Positions 1 through 6,896 of a stretch of DNA of 11,101 bases are shown here, one piece after another. A program made the translations under genes and the position numbers. The stretch spans positions 1-11,101 of the forward strand of contig DAIDTM010000318.1 of the NCBI GenBank assembly GCA_027457205.1. The letters run 5' to 3'. Every line of letters starts with the position of its first letter. The first letter of the stretch is position 1. The DNA comes from Anaerolineae bacterium. Lineage in GTDB: Bacteria > Chloroflexota > Anaerolineae > UBA4142. The notes under the pieces were generated by a model, which was not told where the DNA came from, ran no database searches, and saw only the letters and a program-made list of their open reading frames with translations.

Positions 1-608
1 AAGACGTGCGGCGCAAACCGGGCGCGGTTGGCTTTCCGCTGTTCCACGTCGACGTGAAGATCGTCGACGAGAAAGGCAACGCGCGCGGCGCGGACGAGGT
101 GGGCGAGCTGCTCGTGCGCGGTCCGCACGTTTGCGCCGGCTACTGGAATCGTCCGGAAGAAACGGCGAAGGCAATCGATCAGGATGGCTGGCTGCGGACC
201 GGCGATCTGGCACGGCGCGATGCGGAAGGATATTACACAATTGTCGGACGCAGCAAGGACATGATCATTTCTGGCGGCGAGAATATCTATCCCGCCGAAG
301 TCGAAAGCGTGCTGCACGCGCATCCCGCCATCGCTGAAGCCGCGCTCATCGGCGTGCCGGATGCGAAATGGGGCGAAGTCGGGCGCGCGATTGTCGTGCT
401 GCAAAAAGGCGCGCGCGTTACCGCGGAGGAACTGATCGCGTTTTGCCAGCCGCGCCTCGCGCGTTACAAAATTCCCAAGTCGTTCGTGTTCGTCGACGCG
501 TTGCCAATGACAGCGGCAGGCAAGATCGACAAGAAAGTGCTGACGGAAAAATACAGTGGGACAGTGGTTAGTGATTTAGCGGACAGAAATCCAAGCACCA
601 TCCACTGA
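1..608 (+). CDS. AMP-forming acyl-CoA synthetase 1, C-terminal part (5' truncated)
   Basis: This is the 3' end of an ANL-superfamily acid:CoA ligase, which activates a carboxylic acid with ATP and then loads CoA. The reading frame is open to the window edge (first full codon at 3), so the true start and the P-loop lie outside. Visible motifs in order are GELLVRGP, the A7 motif DGWLRTGDLA with the ribose-binding Asp, the A8 hinge motif GRSKDM followed by SGGENIYPAEVE, and the A10 motif TAAGKIDKK carrying the catalytic Lys. It is closely similar to the two complete synthetases at 2621 and 5322. Those end right after a Y/H-S/N-G tripeptide, while this one runs 15 residues further (TVVSDLADRNPSTIH) because its 3' end reads through an intergenic repeat. 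The family is certain; the substrate is unknown. Confidence 0.93.
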   Translation, partial: DVRRKPGAVGFPLFHVDVKIVDEKGNARGADEVGELLVRGPHVCAGYWNRPEETAKAIDQDGWLRTGDLARRDAEGYYTIVGRSKDMIISGGENIYPAEVESVLHAHPAIAEAALIGVPDAKWGEVGRAIVVLQKGARVTAEELIAFCQPRLARYKIPKSFVFVDALPMTAAGKIDKKVLTEKYSGTVVSDLADRNPSTIH

Positions 609-617
609 CCACTTGCC
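554..617. repeat. Heptameric inverted repeat R1 (AGTGGTY family) at synthetase 1 stop
   Basis: Left units CAGTGGG (554-560), CAGTGGT (562-568) and TAGTGAT (569-575) face right units ACCATCC (597-603), ACTGACC (604-610) and ACTTGCC (611-617). Arms 555-573 and 596-613 are imperfectly complementary with a 22-nt spacer. The synthetase stop TGA (606-608) lies in the right arm. There is no T-tract, so this is not a classical intrinsic terminator. Confidence 0.7.
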
Positions 618-640
618 ACGTGTTGCTCCGAGGTGCGATT

Positions 641-1450
641 ATGCCAATCGTGAAAAGCAACGGAATCAATCTAGTATACGAAATCACCGGCGCTGGCAAA
701 CCGCTCGTGCTCATCACCGGCGTTGGATACGGCAAATGGTTTTGGCGCGGGGTCGTGCCCGCGCTTGCGACGCACTTTCAGGTCGTCACCTTCGACAATC
801 GCGGCGCGGGCGAGAGCGACAAGCCGGACGGAGCGTACAGCGTGGCGATGATGGCGGCAGACACCGCTGGCTTGCTCGACGCGCTCAATATCAAAAACGC
901 GTACGTGATGGGACATTCGCTTGGCGGATATATCGCGCAGGAACTCGTCGTCACGCGCCCTGATCTGGTCGGCAAATTGATTCTCGCCGCGACAAACTAC
1001 GGCGGGAGTAAAGTCATCCCGATCACGCCAGAAGCGATGGACGTACTGACGAACCGCACCGGCGATCCAGTCGAACTCGTCAAGCGCGGCATCGCGATTG
1101 CGTGCGCGCCCGGCTTCGCCGAGAGGCATCCGGATGTCGCGAAGGAATTGCTCGACTATCGCTTTACGAATCCGGTGCCGCCCGCGCAGTACGCCGCGCA
1201 GGTTGCCGCGGGCGCTGGGACGATGGCGTACAGCGACGACGCGGTCGACCAGCAGATGCGCGCGATCAAGGTTCCCACGCTGATCTTGTTCGGCGAACAC
1301 GACAAGGTCGTGCCGCCCGGCAACGCGGAGTTGATGGCGCAAAAGATCGCTGCTGCGCGCGTCAAGATCATCGCCGGCACGGGACACATCTTTCCGATTG
1401 AAAACCCGGACACGACGGTCAAGGAAATCGAAAGGTTTTTGAATAGTTGA
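641..1450 (+). CDS. Alpha/beta hydrolase 1 (enol-lactonase / ring-fission hydrolase type)
   Basis: A 269-residue alpha/beta-hydrolase of the PcaD/MhpC-like size class. The predicted triad is Ser93 in the nucleophile elbow GHSLGG, Asp221 in FGEHDKVVPP and His249 in GTGHIFPIE. FDNRGAGESDKP (about 51-62) is the typical conserved stretch before the elbow. The oxyanion strand reads LVLITGVGYGKWFW rather than the usual HG motif. The ATG at 641 is preferred over an in-frame GTG at 620 because GAGGTG (630-635) sits 5 nt upstream and the N-terminus then begins directly with the first beta strand. It lies 32 bp after synthetase 1, so co-transcription is likely. Its neighbours suggest hydrolysis of a lactone, ester or C-C ring-fission product; the exact substrate, and even haloperoxidase-like or thioesterase activity, cannot be decided from sequence. 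Confidence 0.9.
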   Translation: MPIVKSNGINLVYEITGAGKPLVLITGVGYGKWFWRGVVPALATHFQVVTFDNRGAGESDKPDGAYSVAMMAADTAGLLDALNIKNAYVMGHSLGGYIAQELVVTRPDLVGKLILAATNYGGSKVIPITPEAMDVLTNRTGDPVELVKRGIAIACAPGFAERHPDVAKELLDYRFTNPVPPAQYAAQVAAGAGTMAYSDDAVDQQMRAIKVPTLILFGEHDKVVPPGNAELMAQKIAAARVKIIAGTGHIFPIENPDTTVKEIERFLNS

Positions 1451-1456
1451 AGCATG

Positions 1457-1527
1457 ATACGTGATGCGTGATGCGTGATACGTGAGCATCTGTTACGCAT
1501 TACGCTTCACGCTTCACGCAATACGGA
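1457..1527. repeat. Heptameric inverted repeat R2 (ATGCGTG family)
   Basis: The left arm has four 7-bp units: ATACGTG (1457), ATGCGTG (1464), ATGCGTG (1471) and ATACGTG (1478). After a short spacer the right arm has five: TTACGCA (1493), TTACGCT (1500), TCACGCT (1507), TCACGCA (1514) and a decayed ATACGGA (1521). The right arm is the approximate reverse complement of the left, so the 84-bp gap can fold into one long imperfect hairpin. It begins 6 bp after the hydrolase 1 stop, and its last unit contains the GGA used as a weak ribosome-binding site for the next gene. Confidence 0.8.
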
Positions 1528-1534
1528 ATATAAC

Positions 1535-2530
1535 ATGAGATATGCCCAGATTCTGAGCACCGGACGTTACGTCCCGGAACGCGTGATGACGAACGCCGAG
1601 TTCGATAAACTATTGGGCGAGCCGGTGAGCGACTGGCTGGTCCAAAATGTTGGAATTCGTGAACGGCATTTCATGGCAGCCGATCAAACGACCTCTGATC
1701 TCGCGGTCGCCGCGTCGCGCGTCACGCTCGACCGCGCGGGAATCAAGGCAACCGATCTCGACCTCATCATCGTCGCGACCGATACGCCGGATTACATCAG
1801 CCCCGCGACCGCGTCGGTCGTACAAGCGAAACTCGGCGCGGTGAATGCGGGCACGTACGATGTCAACTGCGCGTGCGCGGCGTGGGTGACCGGACTCGAC
1901 ATCGCGGGCAAGTACATCGCGGCGGACGACGCGTACCATCACATTCTTGTCGTCGGCGCGTACGGGATGAGCCGCTACATCGACTGGAAAGACAAGACGA
2001 CGGCGACGCTCTTCGCGGACGGCGCAGGCGCGGTCGTCATCGGCGCGGGCGACCAGCCCGGTTTTCTCGCGGCAAAGCTAATCGCGAACGGCGAATACCA
2101 CGACGCGCTTGGCATTTACACCGGCGGCATCTCGCGCCCGGCGACGGCGGAAAACGTCGCGCAGTACGGTCCGCCGTTCGTCAAGTTCGTCCGCAAGTTT
2201 CCGAAAACGTTCAATAGCGAACGCTGGCCCATCCTGATTCGCGATGTTCTGGCGAAAGCCGGCAACAATTCGCCCGACCAAGTTAATCGATATTATTTCA
2301 CGCAATTGAATCTACGGACGATTGAACTGGTGATGCGAACGCTGAACCAGCCGCTGGAAAAGACGCACTGGATCATGGACAAGTGGGGGTACACCGGTTC
2401 TGCGTGCATTCCGATGGCGCTCGACGACGCGATTGAGATCGGCAAGGGACCCAAGCCAGGCGACCTCGTGATGTTCTGCGGATCGGGCGGCGGGCTGGCG
2501 ATGGCAGCGGCGCTGTGGAAGTGGGTCTAG
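1535..2530 (+). CDS. Ketoacyl synthase III-like (FabH/HMG-CoA synthase fold) protein with altered catalytic triad
   Basis: A 331-residue thiolase-fold protein of FabH length, predicted cytosolic. It starts with RYAQILSTGRYVPERVMTN, and the nucleophile region DVNCACAAW places Cys114 at the catalytic Cys position, with an extra Cys112. The C-terminal half contains YFTQLNLRT, aligned with the FabH VPHQANLRI segment, then DKWGYTGSACIPMALDDA, aligned with the GNTSAAS segment, and ends with FCGSGGGLAMAAALWKW. In this alignment the catalytic His is Thr256 and the catalytic Asn is Tyr286; their 30-residue spacing equals H244-N274 in E. coli FabH. The enzyme therefore probably does not carry out a standard decarboxylative Claisen condensation; acyl transfer or a retro-Claisen/thiolytic step is possible (inference). 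The ATG at 1535 is chosen over an in-frame GTG at 1475 because the upstream extension is repeat-encoded. Confidence 0.88.
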   Translation: MRYAQILSTGRYVPERVMTNAEFDKLLGEPVSDWLVQNVGIRERHFMAADQTTSDLAVAASRVTLDRAGIKATDLDLIIVATDTPDYISPATASVVQAKLGAVNAGTYDVNCACAAWVTGLDIAGKYIAADDAYHHILVVGAYGMSRYIDWKDKTTATLFADGAGAVVIGAGDQPGFLAAKLIANGEYHDALGIYTGGISRPATAENVAQYGPPFVKFVRKFPKTFNSERWPILIRDVLAKAGNNSPDQVNRYYFTQLNLRTIELVMRTLNQPLEKTHWIMDKWGYTGSACIPMALDDAIEIGKGPKPGDLVMFCGSGGGLAMAAALWKWV

Positions 2531-2535
2531 GATTG

Positions 2536-2607
2536 AACCGCGAAGAACGCAAAGGGCGCAAAGGTCGATTATGATTTTTCTCTGCGTTCTTGGCGGCCTT
2601 TGCGGTT
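2536..2607. repeat. Inverted repeat R3 with 9-bp period (CGCAAAGGG family)
   Basis: Left units CGCGAAGAA (2539), CGCAAAGGG (2548) and CGCAAAGG (2557) face right units TCTGCGTTC (2581), TTGGCGGCC (2590) and TTTGCGGTT (2599). The outer 6 bp, AACCGC against GCGGTT, are perfectly complementary; the interior pairs loosely. It fills most of the 90-bp gap between the KAS III-like gene and synthetase 2. Confidence 0.65.
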
Positions 2608-2620
2608 GATAGAAGGATTC

Positions 2621-4165
2621 ATGTACATCTGCGATTATTTGGGACGACGCGCAATCTACAGCCCTGAAAAACTCGCGATTATCGACGCGGGCAAGCATCC
2701 GGAGTGGCGATTGACGTACCGCCAGATGAACGAGCGCGCGAACAAGTTCGCCAACTATCTGCGCGGCATTGGCGTCGGCAAAGGCGACCGCGTGGCGATC
2801 TTGGCGCGCGACGGCGTCGAGCATCTGGATTGCTTTTTCGCGTGCGCGAAACTCGGCGCGATTCACACCGCGCTGAACTGGCGGTTGCACTGGCGCGAGG
2901 CGCAAGGCATCGTCGAGAATACGACGCCGAAGGTTTTGATTTTCTCCGATGATTTCAAAGACAGCATTGCGGAATTGCAGACGGCTCTTCGCAATTCGCC
3001 CCTCGCAATTCGCAATCACCTACACATCGAAGGAGATGGCATCGACGGCAGCACGTACTTTGAAAGCGCGCTGCAATCCGGCGCGGCGACGCCGGTCATG
3101 TGCGAGTCGCTGGAAGCGGAAGACATCGCCGCGCTGATCTTCACCGGCGGCACAACTGGCTTGCCCAAAGCCGCGCAGGTATCGCACCGCATGATCGCGT
3201 GGAACACGCTCAACACCGTGATCCACGACGTAACGCACAACGACATTTACCTCAACGTCTTTCCGATGTTCCACACCGGCGGCTTGTTCGTCTACACGCT
3301 GCCGCAAGTGATCTTCGGCGGCACGACGATTCTGATTCGCCAGTTCGATCCCGCGCTGGTGCTGGGTTTGATCGAGCGCGAAAAGGCGACGATTTTCGGC
3401 GGCGTGCCGGCGCAGTACCAGATGCTGACGCAAGTCGAGAACTGGCAGTCTGCCGATCTGTCGTCGCTGCGATTTTGCACGAGCGGCGGCGCGCCGCTGC
3501 CGGTGCCGCTCGTCGAAAAGTACACCAAGGAAAAAGGCATTCGCTTCAAACAGGGATTTGGCATGACCGAGTTCGGTCCCGGCATTTTCGCGCTCGCGCC
3601 GGAAGACGCGATCCGCAAAGCCGGCTCAATCGGTCGCCCGAATTTCTTTGTCGACGCGCGCGTGGTGGACGACGACAACCATCCGCTCGGTCCGAACGAA
3701 ATCGGCGAACTCGTGCTGAAAGGTCCCTCGTACTGCTCCGGCTATTTCAACAACGCGGAGGCGAGCGCGGCGGCAGTGGACGCGGATGGCTGGTTCCACA
3801 CCGGCGATCTGGCAAAGTACGACGACGAGTGGTACTTTTTCATCGTCGACCGCAAGAAGGACATGTTCCTCAGCGGCGGCGAGAACGTGTACCCGGTCGA
3901 GATCGAAAAGGTTTTGTACCAGCATCCGGCGGTGCACATGTGCGCGGTCGTCGGCGTGCCGGACGCGAAATGGGGCGAGGTCGGTAAGGCGTTCGTCGTG
4001 CTGAAACCCGGTGCGCGAGCCACCGAGCAAGAGTTGCTCGATCACTGCCGCGCGAACCTCGCGCGCTACAAGGTTCCACATTCTATTGTCTTTCTCGATG
4101 CACTGCCGATCTCTTCGGCGGGCAAGATTTTGAAACGGGAGCTGAAAGAAACGCACAGTGGATAG
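2621..4165 (+). CDS. AMP-forming acyl-CoA synthetase 2
   Basis: A complete 514-residue ANL acid:CoA ligase of normal family length. The P-loop (A3) is FTGGTTGLPKAA at 174-185; the usual first Ser is Gly and the final Gly is Ala, but the Lys (183) is kept. Further motifs are A5 FGMTE (313-317), A7 WFHTGDL (391-397, Asp396), the hinge DRKKDM starting at 410, SGGENVYPVEIE, and A10 SAGK with catalytic Lys502. The ATG at 2621 is chosen because AGAAGGA (2611-2617) lies just upstream; an earlier in-frame TTG at 2600 sits inside repeat R3. Residues 123-132 (LRNSPLAIRN) are encoded by a short tandem repeat, and this N-domain loop is about 4 residues longer than in synthetase 3. The stop TAG is inside repeat R5. 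The substrate is unknown. Confidence 0.95.
   Translation: MYICDYLGRRAIYSPEKLAIIDAGKHPEWRLTYRQMNERANKFANYLRGIGVGKGDRVAILARDGVEHLDCFFACAKLGAIHTALNWRLHWREAQGIVENTTPKVLIFSDDFKDSIAELQTALRNSPLAIRNHLHIEGDGIDGSTYFESALQSGAATPVMCESLEAEDIAALIFTGGTTGLPKAAQVSHRMIAWNTLNTVIHDVTHNDIYLNVFPMFHTGGLFVYTLPQVIFGGTTILIRQFDPALVLGLIEREKATIFGGVPAQYQMLTQVENWQSADLSSLRFCTSGGAPLPVPLVEKYTKEKGIRFKQGFGMTEFGPGIFALAPEDAIRKAGSIGRPNFFVDARVVDDDNHPLGPNEIGELVLKGPSYCSGYFNNAEASAAAVDADGWFHTGDLAKYDDEWYFFIVDRKKDMFLSGGENVYPVEIEKVLYQHPAVHMCAVVGVPDAKWGEVGKAFVVLKPGARATEQELLDHCRANLARYKVPHSIVFLDALPISSAGKILKRELKETHSG
2988..3015. repeat. Heptameric tandem repeat R4 inside the synthetase 2 coding sequence
   Basis: Four contiguous 7-bp units: TTCGCAA (2988), TTCGCCC (2995), CTCGCAA (3002) and TTCGCAA (3009). 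They keep the frame and encode RN pairs 21 bp (three units) apart at residues 124-125 and 131-132. This is the only array of this kind seen inside a gene in the window. Confidence 0.75.
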
Positions 4166-4217
4166 TGGGGAGTGAGTAGTGAACAGACTTCTGACCACTA
4201 CCCACCACCCACTATTC
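4156..4217. repeat. Heptameric inverted repeat R5 (AGTGGTY family) at synthetase 2 stop
   Basis: Left units CAGTGGA (4156), TAGTGGG (4163), GAGTGAG (4170) and TAGTGAA (4177); right units CCACTAC (4195), CCACCAC (4202) and CCACTAT (4209). Arms 4160-4181 and 4196-4217 match at 18 of 22 positions, plus one G-U in RNA, around a 14-nt loop. The synthetase 2 stop TAG (4163-4165) is the first three bases of the second unit. A stable stem is plausible, but there is no T-tract. Confidence 0.8.
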
Positions 4218-4232
4218 CGAAAGGAAGCAACC

Positions 4233-5303
4233 ATGTCCACCATTTCCACGCTACCTGGCATCACGTCGAAAATGATCGACACGCCGCGGTTGAAGATCCA
4301 CGCGCTGTTCAGCGGCAGCGAGAACGCGACGCCGGTGATTTTCATTCACGGTAACGCGTCATCGGCGACGTTCTGGGAAGAGGTTATGCTCAAACTGCCG
4401 CCACAATACCGCGGCATCGCGCCGGACTTGCGCGGCTTTGGCGACACCGAGGACAAACTGATCGACGCAACGCGCGGTTTGCACGATTGGGCGGACGATC
4501 TGCTCGCGCTGGCGCAGGCGCTCGGCTTGAAAAAATATCACCTCGTCGGTCACTCGCTCGGTGGAATGCTGCTGTTCACACTCGCGCCGCTGGCTGGCGC
4601 AAGCATCGCGTCGGTCACGCTGGTCGATCCCGGCGCACCGTACGGTTTCGGCGGGACGAAGGATGCGAGCGGTACACCGTGCGCGGACGATTTCGCCGGT
4701 TCGGGCGGCGGCGTGGTCAACCCCGATTTTCCGAAATTGATTGCAGCGCGCGATCGCAGCAGCGACAATCCGCAAGCGTCGCCGCGCGTGGTGATGAACA
4801 GTTTCTACTGGAAGCCGCCGTTCAAGCCGGCGCGCGAAGAAGATTTGCTCTCGTCGCTGCTCAGCGAAAAAATCGGACCGGACAAATACCCGGGCGATTC
4901 CGTTCCGTCGCCGAATTGGCCCAACGTCGCGCCAGGCAAATGGGGACCGATCAACGCATCGTCACCCAAGTACATTGGCGACAGCGTGAAGAAATTCATC
5001 GCGGCGAGTCCCAAGCCGCCGATCCTGTGGGTGCGCGGCTCGGACGATCAGATCGTATCCGACAATTCGTTCTTCGATCTCGGCACGCTGGGCAAACTCG
5101 GTTTTGTGCCCGGCTGGCCCGGCGACGCGGTGTGCCCGCCGCAGCCGATGGTTTCGCAAACGCGCGCGGTGCTCGACAAGTATGCGGCAGGCGGCGGCAA
5201 GTACTGGGAAAAAGTGATTGCCGACACCGGGCACTCGCCGTACATCGAAAAGCCGGACGAATTTACCGCGTTGCTAGTCGAACACTTGCGCCTAACGAAA
5301 TAA
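4233..5303 (+). CDS. Alpha/beta hydrolase 2 (long-cap variant)
   Basis: A 356-residue alpha/beta hydrolase. The oxyanion motif is HGNASS at 39-44, DLRGFGDTE lies at about 65-73, the nucleophile is Ser108 in GHSLGG, the likely acid is Asp272 in RGSDDQIV, and His334 lies in DTGHSPYIEKP. Ser108 and Asp272 are separated by about 164 residues, against about 128 in hydrolase 1, because of an enlarged cap rich in Gly, Pro, Ser and Lys (about 145-260). A second insertion, PGWPGDAVCPPQP, lies between the acid and the His. The ATG at 4233 has a good AAAGGAAG (4220-4227) 5 nt upstream; an in-frame GTG at 4179 lies in repeat R5 and is rejected. It sits between two synthetases, 18 bp before the next. No signal peptide is seen, so it is probably cytosolic. 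Substrate unknown; the long cap suggests a bulky one (inference). Confidence 0.9.
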   Translation: MSTISTLPGITSKMIDTPRLKIHALFSGSENATPVIFIHGNASSATFWEEVMLKLPPQYRGIAPDLRGFGDTEDKLIDATRGLHDWADDLLALAQALGLKKYHLVGHSLGGMLLFTLAPLAGASIASVTLVDPGAPYGFGGTKDASGTPCADDFAGSGGGVVNPDFPKLIAARDRSSDNPQASPRVVMNSFYWKPPFKPAREEDLLSSLLSEKIGPDKYPGDSVPSPNWPNVAPGKWGPINASSPKYIGDSVKKFIAASPKPPILWVRGSDDQIVSDNSFFDLGTLGKLGFVPGWPGDAVCPPQPMVSQTRAVLDKYAAGGGKYWEKVIADTGHSPYIEKPDEFTALLVEHLRLTK

Positions 5304-5321
5304 TTTCCAGAGGGAATCAAA

Positions 5322-6845
5322 ATGTACGGCATCGGTTACTGGCTCACCAAACACGCCGAACTCCATCCGGATCGAATCGCGCTGGTCACGCCGGAGAAAA
5401 CGTACACCTACGGCGAGCTGAACCGCGAGGCAAATCGCGCGGCGCATGCCCTCAAGTCGCTGGGCTTGAAAGAAGGCGACCGTTTTGGGATCTTGTGCAT
5501 GAATTATCCCCAGTTCCTCACGCTGCTCTTCGGCGCAGGGAAAATGGGAATGATCGTCGTGTCGCTCAACTATCGACTCACCGCGACGGAACTCGCTTAC
5601 CAGATTCAAGACAGCGGCGCGCGCGTCGTTTTTGTCGGCTCGGAACAAGCCAGCGTCATCCCGGCGCTGCGCGAGCAGACCCAGGTCGAAAAGTTTTTCG
5701 TTCTCGAAGGCACACCGCCGACGGGATGCGGGACGTATGAGGATTGGATTGCCGACCAGCCCGACGGTGAACCTGCCGCGCCGATTCCCTGGGATCGCCC
5801 GCTGTTGATCGTCTACACCTCCGGCACGACCGGCAAACCGAAGGGCGCGGTGCTGACACACGCGAACCAGTTCTGGAACGCAATGAGCGACATTCTTCCG
5901 CTCTCGCTGACGGCGAACGACAGCGTACTCACAATTCTCCCACTCGTCCACGTGGGCGGCGTGGGATTGTTCACGCTGCCCGCGCTGCTCCTGGGTGGGC
6001 GCGTCGTGATGCCGCGCAAGTTCGAGCCGGAGGAGACGCTGCAACTCATCGAGAACGAAAAGCCGACAGTCGTGATGGGCGTGCCGGCGATCTGGCAAAT
6101 GCTGATCGCGTCGCCGCGTTTCAAGACAGCCGATCTGTTGAGCGTGCGCGTGTTTTACAACGGCGGCGATCGCTGCCCGCTAGAAGTCGTGCGCGCGTTT
6201 CGCGAGCGTGGACTTGTCTTCGGCGGCGGCTATGGTCTGACCGAAACGTCGCCTACCGCGTTCATGATGGAGCCAGCAGATTTCGAGCGCGGCACGCAGC
6301 AGCTGGGGTTCATCGGCAAAGCCGCGTTCTTCAACGAAGCGCGGCTGGTGAGTCCGGAAGGCAAGCAGGTCGCGCGCGGCGAGGTCGGCGAGATTTGGCT
6401 GCGCGGCGGCAACGTTTTTTCTGGTTACTGGAATCGCCCCGAGGCGACCGAGGAAGTGTTCACCGATGGCTGGTTTCACACCGGCGACCTCGCGTTGCAG
6501 GACGAGCACGGCTTGACGTACGTCGTTGGTCGGTCCAAAGAGATGTACAAAAGCGGCGGACTGAACGTCTACCCGGCGGAAGTGGAAGCCGTGTTGTTGC
6601 AACACCCGGCGGTCCGCGAAGCGTGCGTCATCGGAGTGCCGGACCCAAAATGGAACGAGGTCGGGCGCGCGATTGTCGCGTTAAAGCCGGGCAGTATCGC
6701 GTCGACCGATGAGTTGATTGCCTGGTGCGATGGACGACTCGCGCGCTACAAGACTCCCAAGAGCGTGGTGTTTGTGGATGCCCTGCCGCGCAACACGCTG
6801 GGCAAGATCAATCGCGGCGAGCTGAAGACTCAATACAATGGATAG
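5322..6845 (+). CDS. AMP-forming acyl-CoA synthetase 3
   Basis: A complete 507-residue ANL acid:CoA ligase with a textbook P-loop, YTSGTTGKPKG (165-175). Other motifs are A5 YGLTET starting at 304, A7 WFHTGDL with Asp389, the hinge GRSKEM (403-408) followed by SGGLNVYPAEVE (Leu in place of the common Glu), and A10 NTLGK with catalytic Lys495. The start ATG follows AGAGGGA (5309-5315) by 6 nt, and the gene lies only 18 bp after hydrolase 2, so the two are probably co-translated. It is paralogous to synthetases 1 and 2: the C-terminal segments PDxKWxEVGRAIV and RLARYKxPKS are shared, suggesting duplication. The stop TAG falls at the start of repeat R6. It is FadD-like or an aromatic/alicyclic acid ligase; no specificity can be read with confidence. 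Confidence 0.95.
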   Translation: MYGIGYWLTKHAELHPDRIALVTPEKTYTYGELNREANRAAHALKSLGLKEGDRFGILCMNYPQFLTLLFGAGKMGMIVVSLNYRLTATELAYQIQDSGARVVFVGSEQASVIPALREQTQVEKFFVLEGTPPTGCGTYEDWIADQPDGEPAAPIPWDRPLLIVYTSGTTGKPKGAVLTHANQFWNAMSDILPLSLTANDSVLTILPLVHVGGVGLFTLPALLLGGRVVMPRKFEPEETLQLIENEKPTVVMGVPAIWQMLIASPRFKTADLLSVRVFYNGGDRCPLEVVRAFRERGLVFGGGYGLTETSPTAFMMEPADFERGTQQLGFIGKAAFFNEARLVSPEGKQVARGEVGEIWLRGGNVFSGYWNRPEATEEVFTDGWFHTGDLALQDEHGLTYVVGRSKEMYKSGGLNVYPAEVEAVLLQHPAVREACVIGVPDPKWNEVGRAIVALKPGSIASTDELIAWCDGRLARYKTPKSVVFVDALPRNTLGKINRGELKTQYNG

Positions 6846-6890
6846 TGGGTAGTGGTCGGTTGACAGAAACAACCTACCCACTGACCAATT
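6836..6890. repeat. Heptameric inverted repeat R6 (AGTGGTY family) at synthetase 3 stop
   Basis: Left units TAGTGGG (6843) and TAGTGGT (6850) face CTACCCA (6874) and CTGACCA (6881). Arms 6836-6852 and 6874-6890 match at 13 of 17 positions, including a perfect 9-bp core (6844-6852 with 6874-6882). A small inner stem, GTTG/CAAC (6859-6862 with 6870-6873), closes a 7-nt loop. The synthetase 3 stop TAG (6843-6845) is the start of the first unit. It occupies almost all of the 51-bp gap before MaoC-1. Confidence 0.75.
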
Positions 6891-6896
6891 ACAAAA

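Noticed and set aside
671..1489. 272-codon open frame on the minus strand opposite hydrolase 1
   Set aside because: Its translation is Arg/Asp-rich without recognisable motifs, it runs antisense to a gene with a full catalytic triad, and its start lies in repeat R2; it is a GC-rich shadow frame.
1475..1534. N-terminal extension of the KAS III-like protein from GTG 1475
   Set aside because: The 20 extra residues are encoded by repeat R2, and FabH-like proteins begin near the RYAQILSTG segment, matching ATG 1535.
4160..4217. Intrinsic terminator after synthetase 2
   Set aside because: The stem is plausible but has many interior mismatches and no following T-run, and the next gene has its own ribosome-binding site 3 nt after the right arm; better described as a repeat hairpin within an operon.
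4179..4232. N-terminal extension of hydrolase 2 from GTG 4179
   Set aside because: It lies in repeat R5, while ATG 4233 has AAAGGAAG at ideal spacing.
3626..4345. 239-codon minus-strand frame across the end of synthetase 2 and repeat R5
   Set aside because: The frame crosses the repeat hairpin and reads antisense to the conserved A7-A10 region of the ligase; a shadow.
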